Shown: positions 26,555-38,346, numbered from the stretch's first letter. The stretch is 64,000 nucleotides of DNA from an uncultured Roseibium sp. (GCF_947496995.1 NZ_CANMFD010000001.1:306692-370691); one strand, 5' to 3'. Notes: a model not told the origin generated them from the sequence alone. Translations and numbers: made by a program.

Positions 26555-27973
26555 TCAGCACAGACCAGAGGGTTCTGTCGTGGCCAGCATGACCAACTTT
26601 AGATCTTCTTCCGGCAGGCTGGAACCGTCAAAGTGTGCATTGAACGCCGACAAAGTGGTGCTGTACGCGTCGGCGCTCTCCGGCTGGAGGTTCACCGCCG
26701 CACCCCACCAATCGGCATCCTGTTCTGACTTCAAAGCGTAGGCCACATAATTTGCAAGGACGCCGACGTCTACTTGATGCGATTTCGCCACTTGCCGCAC
26801 GGCCTTTTTCAGTTGTGGTAACTGTCCTTTGGCCTTTGATAAAGCCTCTTTGTAGAGGTCGTCGGCACTACCGCACAAAAGGATGTTACCCGCAAATTCG
26901 TTCGCCGCGCGCTCATCTTCCGAATCTCTTCTCTCTGATGCTGTACCATCGATAGCGGTTGGGTCGAAGCCGTGACTTTCATTTTCTCCTGCATGATACA
27001 ACTCATGCAATAGGTCAAAGAGCCATCGAGATTCGGCTCTAACGGATTGCTTGAGAATGATTACGTTTCGGCCATTAAAGCGCCAGCAACACCCGTGAAA
27101 ACGGATTGTGTCGCTGAGGGGAACGACTGGGATGCCCATTGCCCACACTGTATGGAGTGCTGACTGTAGGGAGAGACGCCCATCTTCTGATAGAGCCTCT
27201 CGCGCTTCTTTCCAATCACGGGGTATCGGTTGACTGTCGCTGGACATGGATGATGCGACGCGTTCGGCAACATAGTAGGCGTATTGCGTGTACGCACGGA
27301 TGCGCACAGGGTTAGCGTCTTTGGGAAGTTTGTATCGAGCGATATTGGCCGCAGTGCAATCAAATGTGCGGGTGTCGATTGTCCCGTCACCCAAAACCGT
27401 TAGGTTCCAAATCCTTTTAAGATATCCAGATGCCGCTTTGAGTACGTCATGGAGGTCCTTTCCTGCGCCAGGTGCTAAACGCTTTCGCAAGAACTTCAGA
27501 TCGATTCCAAGTTCATTTAACTTGTCAGCCGTATTTTTGGCCTCATGCCGGAACGAAATACTCTCGTGTACGCTTATGCCGAGCGCATTGCCAATCTTGA
27601 TAAGTTTATTGAATCCGATTGTCTCATAATCAGAGTCTTCCCAGCGCTGAACTTGCTGCGGTTTAACTCCTATTCGATCGGCTAACTCCTTGTGAGTAAA
27701 CCCTCGGACGATGCGAGCTTTGATGATCCCGAGCGGAAACTCTTCAAGCGATCCTACTTCGATCTGGTTTACGGTTCCTGATTTGAGTTGTTTGTATTCA
27801 GCGATCTCACGTTGCATTGTGGTGAGCTGGCTCTCCATGCCTTCGATATAGGCCTTCCAAAGGAGAGGATCGGTGTCTTGGGGAACTTTTTTGCCTTTGG
27901 CCTCAGCAATTGCTGCTTCGAAATTGCGAGCCTGGTTCTGTGTAACTCCAAACTGACGCTCGTTTTTGATCAT
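26555..27973 (-). CDS. XRE-family HTH protein with ImmA/IrrE-type metallopeptidase domain
   Basis: A 472-residue protein. An N-terminal helical region resembling long HigA-type antitoxins (MIKNERQFGVTQNQARNFEAA) leads into an XRE helix-turn-helix at about residues 83-135 (THKELADRIGVKPQQVQRWE). The C-terminal part has a zinc-protease motif HELYH at residues 323-327 with a downstream DERAANEFAGNILL, the ImmA/IrrE (COG2856) signature. Proteins of this form cleave repressors or act as proteolytic antitoxins. Its start overlaps the stop of the nucleotidyltransferase-like gene by ATGA (27970-27973), so the two are co-translated. AT-rich codon use matches the island. Confidence 0.85.
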   Translation of the reverse strand: MIKNERQFGVTQNQARNFEAAIAEAKGKKVPQDTDPLLWKAYIEGMESQLTTMQREIAEYKQLKSGTVNQIEVGSLEEFPLGIIKARIVRGFTHKELADRIGVKPQQVQRWEDSDYETIGFNKLIKIGNALGISVHESISFRHEAKNTADKLNELGIDLKFLRKRLAPGAGKDLHDVLKAASGYLKRIWNLTVLGDGTIDTRTFDCTAANIARYKLPKDANPVRIRAYTQYAYYVAERVASSMSSDSQPIPRDWKEAREALSEDGRLSLQSALHTVWAMGIPVVPLSDTIRFHGCCWRFNGRNVIILKQSVRAESRWLFDLLHELYHAGENESHGFDPTAIDGTASERRDSEDERAANEFAGNILLCGSADDLYKEALSKAKGQLPQLKKAVRQVAKSHQVDVGVLANYVAYALKSEQDADWWGAAVNLQPESADAYSTTLSAFNAHFDGSSLPEEDLKLVMLATTEPSGLC

Positions 27974-28410
27974 GGCAGTGTTCCCAAATCTATGACAACT
28001 ATGCCTTTCGGCTTTCCGTCCTTTGTGTGCTGAAAAAAGCTCAAGTAAGGCTCCCCCAGCATTGTCGCCGCACTCTCTGCAAAGAACATCTCACCAAGGA
28101 ATTTCTTCTTCTGAGCCGCTCTTTCGTTTGAGAAGTCTCGAAACACGGGATCCAGGTCTTTGGAATTGATGCCCTTGAATTCGAAACAAGCATCCCAGTC
28201 GCCCGGATTGGCCTTTTTTGTGGCAAAACTTCCGTCGACAAACACACGCTTGACACCAGCAGACTTAAGGGACTGGCACGCAGCCAAAAGCCCGTTCATC
28301 AACTCCTTCCGCCTATCGTTGTAAGCGAGAAGTGCATACGCTTCGTCCCATGAGAGTGGGTGTATGCCCTTCGGGAGCCTTTTCGTTACCGAACCGAACT
28401 TCAACGGCAT
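27970..28410 (-). CDS. Nucleotidyltransferase-like small protein (DUF6932-like), partner of the ImmA/IrrE gene
   Basis: A 146-residue protein. Residues about 55-75 read VFVDGSFATKKANPGDWDAC, resembling the GS-x(n)-D-x-D active-site pattern of minimal nucleotidyltransferases (Gly-Ser followed by Asp-Trp-Asp), as in DUF6932-type proteins. The family is only inferred from this motif. It is the first gene of a two-gene leftward unit with the XRE-ImmA/IrrE protein, which suggests a toxin-antitoxin or stress-response module in which one protein modifies nucleotides, RNA or protein and the other regulates. A promoter with an overlapping inverted repeat abuts its start codon. Confidence 0.7.
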   Translation of the reverse strand: MPLKFGSVTKRLPKGIHPLSWDEAYALLAYNDRRKELMNGLLAACQSLKSAGVKRVFVDGSFATKKANPGDWDACFEFKGINSKDLDPVFRDFSNERAAQKKKFLGEMFFAESAATMLGEPYLSFFQHTKDGKPKGIVVIDLGTLP

Positions 28411-28447
28411 GACAACCTTTATGTTGTGTTGAGCGCTTTTAAGTCAA
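28411..28447 (-). promoter_or_regulatory. Promoter and operator of the nucleotidyltransferase-ImmA/IrrE pair, possibly leaderless
   Basis: Reading leftward, a -35-like TTGACT (28442-28447), an 18-bp spacer and a -10-like CATAAA (28418-28423) are followed by only seven bases before the ATG at 28410. An inverted repeat ACAAC-N6-GTTGT (28412-28427) covers the -10 and the start point. The layout predicts an mRNA with almost no 5' leader and autoregulation by the XRE protein, as in toxin-antitoxin units. This is inferred from motif positions. Confidence 0.5.
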
Positions 28448-29179
28448 GCGGAATTTTCGGACGCAATCGCTGAAGTATGTCGGACGAAGCCTGCTTGCTG
28501 AGAATGACAATTGTTGGGCCTCAGAAATAATCCAAGGAGGGTAATGTACATAGCAGCGGGTTATTGAATTGTCCTAAGCTGACCGATGAGACCTTTTGGC
28601 GATTCAAGGGACTGAATTCCAGTATGACGATTAGACTGGAGGAGTACCACTTTTCGGTTAGAATTGTCTAAATTGTGTAGACTTGGTCATTAGAAGGTCC
28701 GAGCAATTTGAACTGAAGAAGTTGCAGCTACAGGTCTCTTTTAGCCAATTGAACACTGAAGCGCCCAAGATCCTCGTTCTCAGCCTGTATAGAAAGGCTT
28801 TGAGTGGCTTTGTAATGAACCGAGATGATTTGACGATATTCGTCACGACTTTGAGCGGTGGACGATCACACTGCCACTTTTTTGTGCTAGCCAGGAATGA
28901 AACGGCGCCTAAAGAGCGGCTATGTCGACACTATTGTTGGATTTCTCCTCACCGTATGGACCACTATGATGGGCAATGAGTCTAATTTGATTTGCGACCC
29001 TATTTCTTAAGCATCCAGGTTAGGGCTTTAGCTCGTTGCACGGTTTATGTCTTGACCCTCAACGCAAAAATGCGAGCTCTTATAACTTATTGAAAAAAAA
29101 TCAATAAATCATAAGGGCATTAATCTGCTTGCGAAATTTTATGCGCGCGGCGAAACTTTATGTGCTTCCCTACAGCCGG
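28448..29179. other. AT-rich gap at the right edge of the island, downstream of gyrB
   Basis: This 732-bp stretch has no supported gene; a 98-codon frame at 28683-28979 lacks family features. Just beyond gyrB it carries AT-rich inverted repeats, TTATTGA-N7-TCAATAA at 29087-29107 and CGCA-AAAA-TGCG at 29063-29074. These could form the gyrB 3' end, or mark where the island joins the core chromosome. No integrase remnant was found. Confidence 0.5.
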
Positions 29180-31642
<2,463 letters not shown>

Positions 31643-31764
31643 TCACCAATCGGTTTATCTTTATACCCCCGTTATACGGGGTTCCGGCGGGGGTTCAACC
31701 GCGCGCGTTGCTCAGGCAAGCCAGCAAAGGGATTATGGTGGAAAACCACAAGAATCAGGCGGAT

Positions 31765-32913
31765 TTAAGGGGTCTTTCCCGCGCGGATCAAACTGCCGGC
31801 ACCCTCCCGGATTTCGAATATTTCCGCCGCCTGCGGCAAAGCCTCGAAAAGCGCCTCGTCCGTACCTGTCATGAACACCTGAACACCGAGTGAATCGAGC
31901 TTCACGAACAGGGCTTCCCGGCGGTCCGGATCCAGGTGGGCGGCCACTTCATCCAGCAGCAGCACGGGCGTCATGCCGGAGAGTTTCGCCGTCAGTTCCG
32001 CATGCGCCAGAATGAGCCCGATCAGGAGCGCCTTCTGCTCGCCGGTGGAGGATTGGGAGGCCGGCATGTTCTTGGCTGCGTGCAGAACTTTCAGGTCGCT
32101 CAGATGCGGTCCGTTCAATGTGCGCCCCGCGGCGCGGTCGCGCGGGCGCCCGTCGCGCAGCATGCGCCGGTAGACATCCTCGCGGTCGGCAGCGCTGAGA
32201 CCGATCGTTTCGGCCTCGAATGCCCCTTCAAGCGCGACGGAGGCATGCGGAAAGGGCAGGGCCTCGCCTGCCTGGTCCGAGATCATCCGGCCGAGCAGGC
32301 CGACGGTTTCTCCCCTGGCGATGGAGACTGCCGTGCCGAGTTCGGCAACCTGCTGTTCCAGGGCGCCGAGAAAGGAATCCGAACCGCCCTGATCCAGAAG
32401 TCGGTTGCGCTGACGCAAGGCGTTTTCGAAGTCGCCGACCCTTCGCCCGTGCGAGGGATCGATCGCCAGGGTCAGCCTGTCGAGAAAGCGGCGCCGGTCG
32501 GACCCCGGCCCGGTGAACAGGCCGTCCATGGCCGGCACCAGCCACAACACCCGCATGTAGTCGAGGAGACTTTCCGAACCGCGCACTTCCGCCCCGTCGA
32601 TGCGCACCTTGCGTCCGGCGGTGCCGGCGACGAGCCCGGTGCCGATCCGGGTTTCCATGCCGTCGAGGAGCACGCTGGCCGCAACGCTCCAGCTTCCGTC
32701 GCCGCCCATGCGGGCAATGTCGGCCAGCGCAGCACGGCGCAGGCCGCGGCCGGCGGTCAGAAACGAGATTGCTTCAAGAATGTTGGTCTTGCCGGCGCCA
32801 TTGGGCCCCACCAGGGCCGCCAGTTTGGCACCGAGCGACAGCGTCAGGGCGGCGTAATTGCGGAAGCCGGTCAGGGACAGACGGGTCAGCTGCGCCGTCC
32901 GGAACTCTGTCAT
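31765..32913 (-). CDS. recF: DNA replication and repair protein RecF
   Basis: A 382-residue SMC-like ATPase. Walker A is GPNGAGKTNILEAISFL (residues about 36-52), the signature is STGEQKALLIGLILA and Walker B is PVLLLDEVAAHLD. RecF loads RecA at single-strand gaps with RecO and RecR. It follows dnaN by 46 bp and precedes gyrB by 131 bp, the classical order. Confidence 0.97.
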   Translation of the reverse strand: MTEFRTAQLTRLSLTGFRNYAALTLSLGAKLAALVGPNGAGKTNILEAISFLTAGRGLRRAALADIARMGGDGSWSVAASVLLDGMETRIGTGLVAGTAGRKVRIDGAEVRGSESLLDYMRVLWLVPAMDGLFTGPGSDRRRFLDRLTLAIDPSHGRRVGDFENALRQRNRLLDQGGSDSFLGALEQQVAELGTAVSIARGETVGLLGRMISDQAGEALPFPHASVALEGAFEAETIGLSAADREDVYRRMLRDGRPRDRAAGRTLNGPHLSDLKVLHAAKNMPASQSSTGEQKALLIGLILAHAELTAKLSGMTPVLLLDEVAAHLDPDRREALFVKLDSLGVQVFMTGTDEALFEALPQAAEIFEIREGAGSLIRAGKTP

Positions 32914-32959
32914 GAACCCACTTCCGCTTTTGAGCCTTCCGTCTCCAGGGCTCCGGTCG

Positions 32960-34078
32960 TCAGACCCGCATCGGCATCAGGACGAACAGGCAGTCTTCGA
33001 CCGTGCTGTCCTGAATGAGCGTCGGAGATCCGGAATCCGCCAGCCGGAACAGCGCGGTATCGCTGCCGAGCTGATTGGCGATGTCGAGCAGGTAACGGGA
33101 GTTGAAGCCGATTTCCAGCGGCTCGGCGTCAAATTCGACGGCCAGTTCTTCCGTCGCGCTGCCGGAGTCCGGATTGTTGACGGTCAGCACCAGCCGGCCT
33201 TCACTCAGCGCAAGCTTCACGGCGCGGCCGCGTTCGGAGGAAATCGTCGAGACACGGTCTACGGCTTCCTTGAACTCGTCACGGTCGACGCGCATTTCCT
33301 TGTCGTTGCCCTGCGGGATCACCCGGCCGTAGTCCGGGAAGGTGCCGTCGATCAGCTTTGACGTCAGAACCACGGAGCCGGTGGTGATGCGGATCTTGGT
33401 GTCTGACAGTTCGATCTGCACATTGGCTTCCGGGTCTTCCAGAAGTTTCTGCATTTCGCCGACGGTCTTGCGAGGAACGATGATGCCCGGCATGCCGGCG
33501 GATCCGGAGGGCGCCGGCACTTCGGCCTGGGCCAGACGGTGACCGTCGGTTGCCACAGCGCGGAACCGCGGGCCGCCCGGCGTGTCCACCGTGTGCAGGT
33601 AGATCCCGTTCAGATAGTAGCGGGTCTCTTCCGTCGAGATGGCAAACTGCGTCGTATCGATCAGCTTGCGGATGTCTGCAGCGGTCAGCGAGAAGCCATG
33701 GCTGAAGTCGCCCGCGGTCAGGTCCGGGAAATCCGTCTCCGGCAGGATCTGCAAGGTGAACCTCGAGCGTCCCGCCCGGATCTCCAGCGTGGCGTTGTCG
33801 CTTGTCGTTTCCAGAACGACCTGGGAGCCATCGGGCAGTTTGCGCACGATCTCGTAGAACATATGCGCCGGGACCGTGGTCGCTCCCGGCATTTCGATCA
33901 TCGCGGGAACGGATTCGACGATTTCCAGGTCAAGATCCGTCGCCTTGAGGTTTATCGCACCGCCATCTGCGCGCAACAGCACGTTGGACAGGATGGGGAT
34001 GGTATTCCGGCGCTCGACCACCCGGTGAACATGGGTCAAGGACTTGAGGAGGTCGGTCCGCTCGAGGGTCGCTTTCAT
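32960..34078 (-). CDS. dnaN: DNA polymerase III beta sliding clamp
   Basis: A 372-residue clamp protein beginning MKATLERTDLLKSLTHVHRVVERRNTIPILSNVLL-type sequence (residues 1-35), with three repeated clamp domains, the KLPDGSQVVLETTSDNATLEI stretch and the C-terminal end LIQDSTVEDCLFVLMPMRV. Dimers encircle DNA and tether polymerase III. It lies 343 bp downstream of dnaA. Confidence 0.98.
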   Translation of the reverse strand: MKATLERTDLLKSLTHVHRVVERRNTIPILSNVLLRADGGAINLKATDLDLEIVESVPAMIEMPGATTVPAHMFYEIVRKLPDGSQVVLETTSDNATLEIRAGRSRFTLQILPETDFPDLTAGDFSHGFSLTAADIRKLIDTTQFAISTEETRYYLNGIYLHTVDTPGGPRFRAVATDGHRLAQAEVPAPSGSAGMPGIIVPRKTVGEMQKLLEDPEANVQIELSDTKIRITTGSVVLTSKLIDGTFPDYGRVIPQGNDKEMRVDRDEFKEAVDRVSTISSERGRAVKLALSEGRLVLTVNNPDSGSATEELAVEFDAEPLEIGFNSRYLLDIANQLGSDTALFRLADSGSPTLIQDSTVEDCLFVLMPMRV

Positions 34079-34421
34079 ACACTCGTTCCGTACTCATGAA
34101 ACGCCGGGCAGGTCTGCCTGGCAAAAACTGGACAATTGGGCTCCGGTCGGGAGCGGGGTGGAAGACACTGCCCTTAACCGGGTTCAAAAGCAAGGGGCCG
34201 TCCGGTCAGAACGCCCCCGATTCTGGTGGAATTTCATGCACTCGAAATCCGGGACAGGTCGGCATCTCCGCTTTCTTGCGCAGCCACGCCGAAACAGGTT
34301 AATCCAGACTGTCGGGCGTTCGCAAGAGTGCGGAGAGGTTGCTCTGGTTCAAGGTGTCGGAGCAACCTGTCGGCGTTGAGGCGACCCGGGTCATCCTGCC
34401 CGGGCCGTCGTATGCCCGGAC
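34079..34421. other. dnaA-dnaN intergenic region with inverted repeats
   Basis: The 343-bp gap has no gene. Two inverted repeats follow the dnaA stop: CCCGGG-N8-CCCGGG at 34385-34404 and GGTTGCTC-N15-GAGCAACC at 34337-34367. Neither has a T-tract. They may form hairpins that reduce read-through before a separate dnaN promoter. Confidence 0.5.
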
Positions 34422-35885
34422 CTAGGCGTCGAGCATCCGCTTCAGCAGCTCGAGCTCCTGCGCAAGCGCGTAGTCCCCCCGGGCCAGCTCTTCGATTTTC
34501 CGCACCGCGTGCAACACTGTGGTGTGGTCTCTGTTGCCGAACCGGCGGCCGATTTCCGGCAGCGAGCGCGGCGTCATCACCTTGGCGAGATACATGGCAA
34601 TCTGACGCGGGCGGACAATTGTCCGTGTCCTGCGTGCAGACAGAAGGTCCGCCTTGCTGACGTTGTAGTGTTTTGAGACCACCCGCTGGATGTCCTCGAT
34701 CTTGACCCGGCGTGGCTCGCTGGAGCGGACCAGATCGCGAAGGGTCAACTCCGCCATTTCCTGGGTGATCGGCTGGTTGGTCAGCTGATTATGGGCGATC
34801 AGCCGGTTCAGGGCACCTTCCAGGTCGCGGCCGGAGGAGGCGACGTGACGGGCCACGTAGTCAAGGACGCCTTCCGGCACCTCGAACTGCGGATAGGTCT
34901 TGCGGGCGGCAGCCACGCGGGAGTCCAGAATGCTGCGGCGCAGAACGAAATCCGGCTCCTGGATGCCGACGACGAGGCCACCGGAAAGACGGGAGCGGAC
35001 ACGATCGTCCAGAGTGTCCAGTTCCGACGGGGCGCGATCCGCGGCGACGATCACCTGGCGGGCACCGTCGATCAGGGCATTGAGGGTATGGCAGAACTCC
35101 TGCTGAACCTGTTTGCCGTGCAGGAACTGCATGTCGTCGATCAGGAGCAGGTCGATGGTGCGCAAAGTGTCCTTGAAGGCCAGAGCCGACTGGGACTTCA
35201 GCGCAGCGACGAATTTGTACATGAAGTGCTCGGCGGTCAGGTAGAGCACCTTCCGGCCGCTGGCCCGTGCCTTGGCGGCGACAGCTTGCATCAGGTGGGT
35301 TTTGCCCAGGCCAACGGCTGCATGAAGATACAGCGGATTGAACGTGACCGACCCACCGGAGGCAACCTGCCGGGCCGCAGCCAGCGCAAGATTGTTGGAT
35401 TCGCCCTCGACAAAGGTGTCGAACGTGTATTTCGGATCGAGCGAGGCGCCCTGCAGGACGTCGCGAGGCGTGTCGCCGCCGGTGTCGCCGCGGCCAAGGG
35501 CAGCCGTCGCCGCCTGGGCGCGGGTCACCTGGGAAGCTTCCGCCAGCGTATCCGCCGCAGCTGGCTTCGAACCGGAAGGCAAGGCAAGGCTCGGCTGGGA
35601 GACCGGCACCTGGCGGGGCCTGATGGCGCCGCGAACCGTCAGCTCGATGCGATGTACGTTGTCGCATTCACGCTGCCACAGTCCCATCAGCTGATCGTTG
35701 TAATTGTTCTGGATCCACTGCTTGAGAAATCTGGTGGGAACGGACAGGCGCACAGTGCCGTCCTGATGTTCTTCCAGATCTACGCGTGCAAACCAGCTGG
35801 TGAAGACGTCATCGCCCAATTGCGCGCGAAGATGTTTCTTGACACGCTTCCATTGTTCCGAGCCGCCTGCCTCCTGAACCTGCAT
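34422..35885 (-). CDS. dnaA: Chromosomal replication initiator protein DnaA
   Basis: A 487-residue DnaA. Domain I is at residues 1-90 ([20 protein letters not shown]). The AAA+ domain III has Walker [15 protein letters not shown] and Walker [14 protein letters not shown]. Domain IV ends with the DnaA signature [21 protein letters not shown]. It binds DnaA boxes and opens the origin. The ribosome binding site (AGGAGG) sits seven bases before the ATG at 35885. Three hairpins lie in the region upstream of it. Confidence 0.98.
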   Translation of the reverse strand: MQVQEAGGSEQWKRVKKHLRAQLGDDVFTSWFARVDLEEHQDGTVRLSVPTRFLKQWIQNNYNDQLMGLWQRECDNVHRIELTVRGAIRPRQVPVSQPSLALPSGSKPAAADTLAEASQVTRAQAATAALGRGDTGGDTPRDVLQGASLDPKYTFDTFVEGESNNLALAAARQVASGGSVTFNPLYLHAAVGLGKTHLMQAVAAKARASGRKVLYLTAEHFMYKFVAALKSQSALAFKDTLRTIDLLLIDDMQFLHGKQVQQEFCHTLNALIDGARQVIVAADRAPSELDTLDDRVRSRLSGGLVVGIQEPDFVLRRSILDSRVAAARKTYPQFEVPEGVLDYVARHVASSGRDLEGALNRLIAHNQLTNQPITQEMAELTLRDLVRSSEPRRVKIEDIQRVVSKHYNVSKADLLSARRTRTIVRPRQIAMYLAKVMTPRSLPEIGRRFGNRDHTTVLHAVRKIEELARGDYALAQELELLKRMLDA

Positions 35886-35947
35886 GTTATCTGCCTCCTG
35901 TCTTCGGTGAAGAACCGTCCGCCACAGCCGTTCTTCTACCTACGCCT

Positions 35948-36021
35948 TGCCGCTTTTGCGGCATTATATTGTCCCTTTTGGGACGGTTTTGGTATTGGCG
36001 GCGGGAAAATTTCCCGTCGCC
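35948..36021 (-). promoter_or_regulatory. Three consecutive hairpins upstream of dnaA
   Basis: Within 74 bp upstream of dnaA lie three inverted repeats: TGCCGC-TTTT-GCGGCA (35948-35963), GTCCC-TTTT-GGGAC (35971-35984) and a 12-bp arm repeat with one G-T pair, GGCGGCGGGAAA...TTTCCCGTCGCC (35997-36021). The outermost follows the rhodanese stop at 36044 by 22 bp. On the RNA the first two have identical AAAA loops. They could form a terminator for the rhodanese gene or a structured dnaA leader; no function is shown. Confidence 0.6.
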
Positions 36022-36043
36022 CGTTTCCCTCTTGATGGGGTAA

Positions 36044-36499
36044 CTAATTCTGAATCCAGGGCAGCCCGGCCGCCTTCCAGCCGGAGCTGGTGCCGCGATG
36101 ACTGTCTGCATCGAGCGGGCCTTCGAAGCCATCGGAAATATTGAAGCACCGGGTATAGCCGGCTTCAGTCAGGGCTGTTGCCGCTGCCTGGCTCCGGGCT
36201 CCGGAGCGGCAGAGAAAATAGATTGGCGCGCTTTGGTCAAGTCCTTTTTTGACCAGAAGATCGGAAACCTTCGCCACGAACTCCGGATTCGGTCCGGAAG
36301 ACGGGAAGCTCTGCCATTCAGCAAGGATGGCTTCCTTTCCGATCGGACGCAGATCGGGCACGCCGACAAAGGCCCATTCCGCTTGAGTGCGCACATCGAC
36401 AAGGGTCGCGTCCTGAGTATTGGACAGCTCGTTGAAAGCCTCCAACGCTTCGACGTTTCCAGCGTAGCCACCGACAAAATGCACTATTGCCCCCTTCAA
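36044..36499 (-). CDS. Rhodanese-like domain protein
   Basis: A 151-residue single-domain rhodanese. It contains ATLVDVRTQAEWAFVGVPDL and the active-site loop FLCRSGARSQAAATAL with the catalytic cysteine (about residue 97). Rhodaneses move sulfane sulfur from thiosulfate or persulfide donors. It sits between rpsT and dnaA and shares their direction, but a separate promoter is likely since 630 bp separate it from rpsT. No signal peptide is visible. Confidence 0.92.
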   Translation of the reverse strand: MKGAIVHFVGGYAGNVEALEAFNELSNTQDATLVDVRTQAEWAFVGVPDLRPIGKEAILAEWQSFPSSGPNPEFVAKVSDLLVKKGLDQSAPIYFLCRSGARSQAAATALTEAGYTRCFNISDGFEGPLDADSHRGTSSGWKAAGLPWIQN

Positions 36500-37076
36500 T
36501 AGCCGTTAAGCTATCGATTTAAAGAAAAATTAGATTTTCGAGAAGAAGATTGGGCCGAAGCCGAAGCTAGGCGCCCTGGGTGCCGAATAAATTAATGTAT
36601 TCATCCGGAATTCTACGAACTGCGTGCTTAGTTTTGTATCTTAGTGACTTATTCATTGTTGATCCAAGCACCATCTTTTGAGTTGTCCGCTGGTCTTTCT
36701 CCGCCAGCCGCTTGTTAATATACAGACAGCGCCCGACGGGGCAACAGCCCGTTTGGGCGAATGCGGAGAGTCGCCTGTTTCTGCCCCGACGTCACAGGAA
36801 ACTGGCCGGCTGTGGGTGACGGAACAAATGCTTTTGACCGCAATGACTTTTGCCAGCGGGGCGACCTGTCACAGTGGAAAAACAACATTAATAAAAAAAA
36901 ATTCGGCACACATACCTTGACTCACATCGAATCCGGTTTGAGCGCCTTCCACAAATCTTACATGTTCATAAGGTATTGGAAACGTGGAATAATTCATGTC
37001 AGCATTCTGAGGGTCTGAAATACATCAAATGCCCGTCATGGTTGCTGTCCGGCGTCATCCACAAAATTGCACGGCT
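36500..37076. other. AT-rich rpsT-rhodanese-dnaA intergenic region, possible origin-related
   Basis: This nearly 580-bp gap has no gene. It has A/T-rich runs (for example eight or more A residues near 36893-36901) and a few sequences close to the DnaA box TTATCCACA: TCATCCACA at 37055-37063 and, on the reverse strand, the complement of TGTGGGTGA at 36811-36819. Its place beside dnaA makes it a candidate origin or regulatory region, but the box matches are imperfect and few. Confidence 0.35.
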
Positions 37077-37108
37077 AAAAAAAACCCGGCACGCTGGCCG
37101 GGTTTTTT
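37077..37108 (-). terminator. Rho-independent terminator of rpsT
   Basis: The hairpin CCCGGC-ACGCTG-GCCGGG (37085-37102) is flanked by A residues on the left and six T residues on the right. On the leftward rpsT strand this gives a GC stem followed by a long T-tract, 22 bp past the rpsT stop. The symmetry means it could work in both directions. Confidence 0.9.
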
Positions 37109-37129
37109 GAAAGTCATGTGACGGAGTGA

Positions 37130-37396
37130 TTACGCGCCAAGTGCCTTGATACGGGCATTGAGACGGGAAACCTTCCGGGACGCCGTATTGGCGTGCAGAA
37201 CGCCTTTTGACGCAGCGCGCATGAGTTCCGGCTGTGCAGCCTTGAAAGCTTCGCTGGCAGCGCTCTGGTCGCCGGAAGCAATTGCTTCTTCAACCTGGCG
37301 CAGGTAGGTGCGCATGCGGCTACGGCGGGCTTTGTTCGTGGCCGTCCGGCGGGCAATCTTTCGGGCCGCCTTCTTGGCCGATGGTGTGTTGGCCAT
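37130..37396 (-). CDS. rpsT: 30S ribosomal protein S20
   Basis: An 88-residue, strongly basic protein beginning [21 protein letters not shown] and ending [17 protein letters not shown], typical of bacterial S20. It binds 16S rRNA in the small subunit body. A strong terminator follows it. Single gene with its own promoter region upstream (37397-37575). Confidence 0.97.
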   Translation of the reverse strand: MANTPSAKKAARKIARRTATNKARRSRMRTYLRQVEEAIASGDQSAASEAFKAAQPELMRAASKGVLHANTASRKVSRLNARIKALGA

Positions 37397-37575
37397 GGGC
37401 TCTTATCCTGATCGGTATTTTGGGACTGGTGTCCGGTGGCGATCGGGACCGAAACGCAACGGCGGCAAGACCCGATCAAAACAACAACGGCGGCGAAAGT
37501 CCGCCACCGGTTGGGCGCAGCTTATAATGGCCGTTAGGTCTGCCGTCAACGGCTTTATCGTTGAAACCGGCAAGA

Positions 37576-38346
37576 TTATTTGTTCCGGAACTGTGGTGTC
37601 CGTTTCTCGGCGAAGGCGCTCATGCCTTCCTTCTGGTCTTCAAGCGCAAACATCGCCTGGAACACACGGCGTTCGAAACGGATGCCTTCTGACAAAGTGG
37701 TCTCATACGCCCGGTCGACGCTTTCCTTGGCCATCATGACCACCGGCAGCGAGAAGTCGGCGATCTTTTCGGCGGCCTTGAGGGCTTCCTCGATCAGATC
37801 GTCCGCCGGGACGATCCGGCTGACCAGGCCGGCACGATCGGCTTCCTTGGCGTCCATCATGCGTCCGGTCAGCACCATTTCCATGGCTTTCGACTTGCCG
37901 ACGAAACGTGTCAGCCGCTGCGTGCCACCCGCACCGGGAATGACGCCGAGCGTGATTTCCGGCTGGCCGAACTTGGCGGTGTCCGCCGCGATGATGAAAT
38001 CGCACAGCATGGCAAGCTCGCACCCGCCGCCCAGGGCATAGCCGGCAACGGCGGCAATGATCGGTTTGCGGTTCCGCGACACCCTGTCGAAGGGGGTGAT
38101 CAGATCGTTCTGGTAGGCGGAGGAAAAATTATGCGGCTGCATCTCCTTGATGTCCGCACCGGCGGCGAAAGCCTTTTCCGATCCGGTGATCACGACGCAG
38201 CCGATCTTCTCATCCGCATCGAACCCGTCCAGCGCCTTGCCGAGTTCCGCGATCAGAGCCGCGTTCAGCGCGTTCAAGGCTTTCGGCCGGTCCAGAGTGA
38301 TCAGACCGACTTTACCGCGTTTTTCAACGCGGATGTTTTCATATCC
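37576..38346 (-). CDS. Enoyl-CoA hydratase (crotonase family)
   Basis: Start taken at ATG 38346 ([18 protein letters not shown]), which follows AGGAG; an upstream in-frame start at 38391 adds 15 non-family residues. The 256-residue product has the crotonase signature [19 protein letters not shown] and the second catalytic glutamate in [20 protein letters not shown]. It hydrates short-chain enoyl-CoA in fatty acid or amino acid breakdown. It is a single gene between rpsT and mutM. Confidence 0.95.
   Translation of the reverse strand, partial: GYENIRVEKRGKVGLITLDRPKALNALNAALIAELGKALDGFDADEKIGCVVITGSEKAFAAGADIKEMQPHNFSSAYQNDLITPFDRVSRNRKPIIAAVAGYALGGGCELAMLCDFIIAADTAKFGQPEITLGVIPGAGGTQRLTRFVGKSKAMEMVLTGRMMDAKEADRAGLVSRIVPADDLIEEALKAAEKIADFSLPVVMMAKESVDRAYETTLSEGIRFERRVFQAMFALEDQKEGMSAFAEKRTPQFRNK

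Noticed and set aside
28683..28979. 98-codon frame in the gap beyond gyrB
   Set aside because: No ribosome binding site of note, no family match recognised, atypical composition; insufficient support.
36508..36524. TTAA-N9-TTAA as a CtrA site in the possible origin region
   Set aside because: CtrA sites need seven bases between the half-sites; here there are nine.
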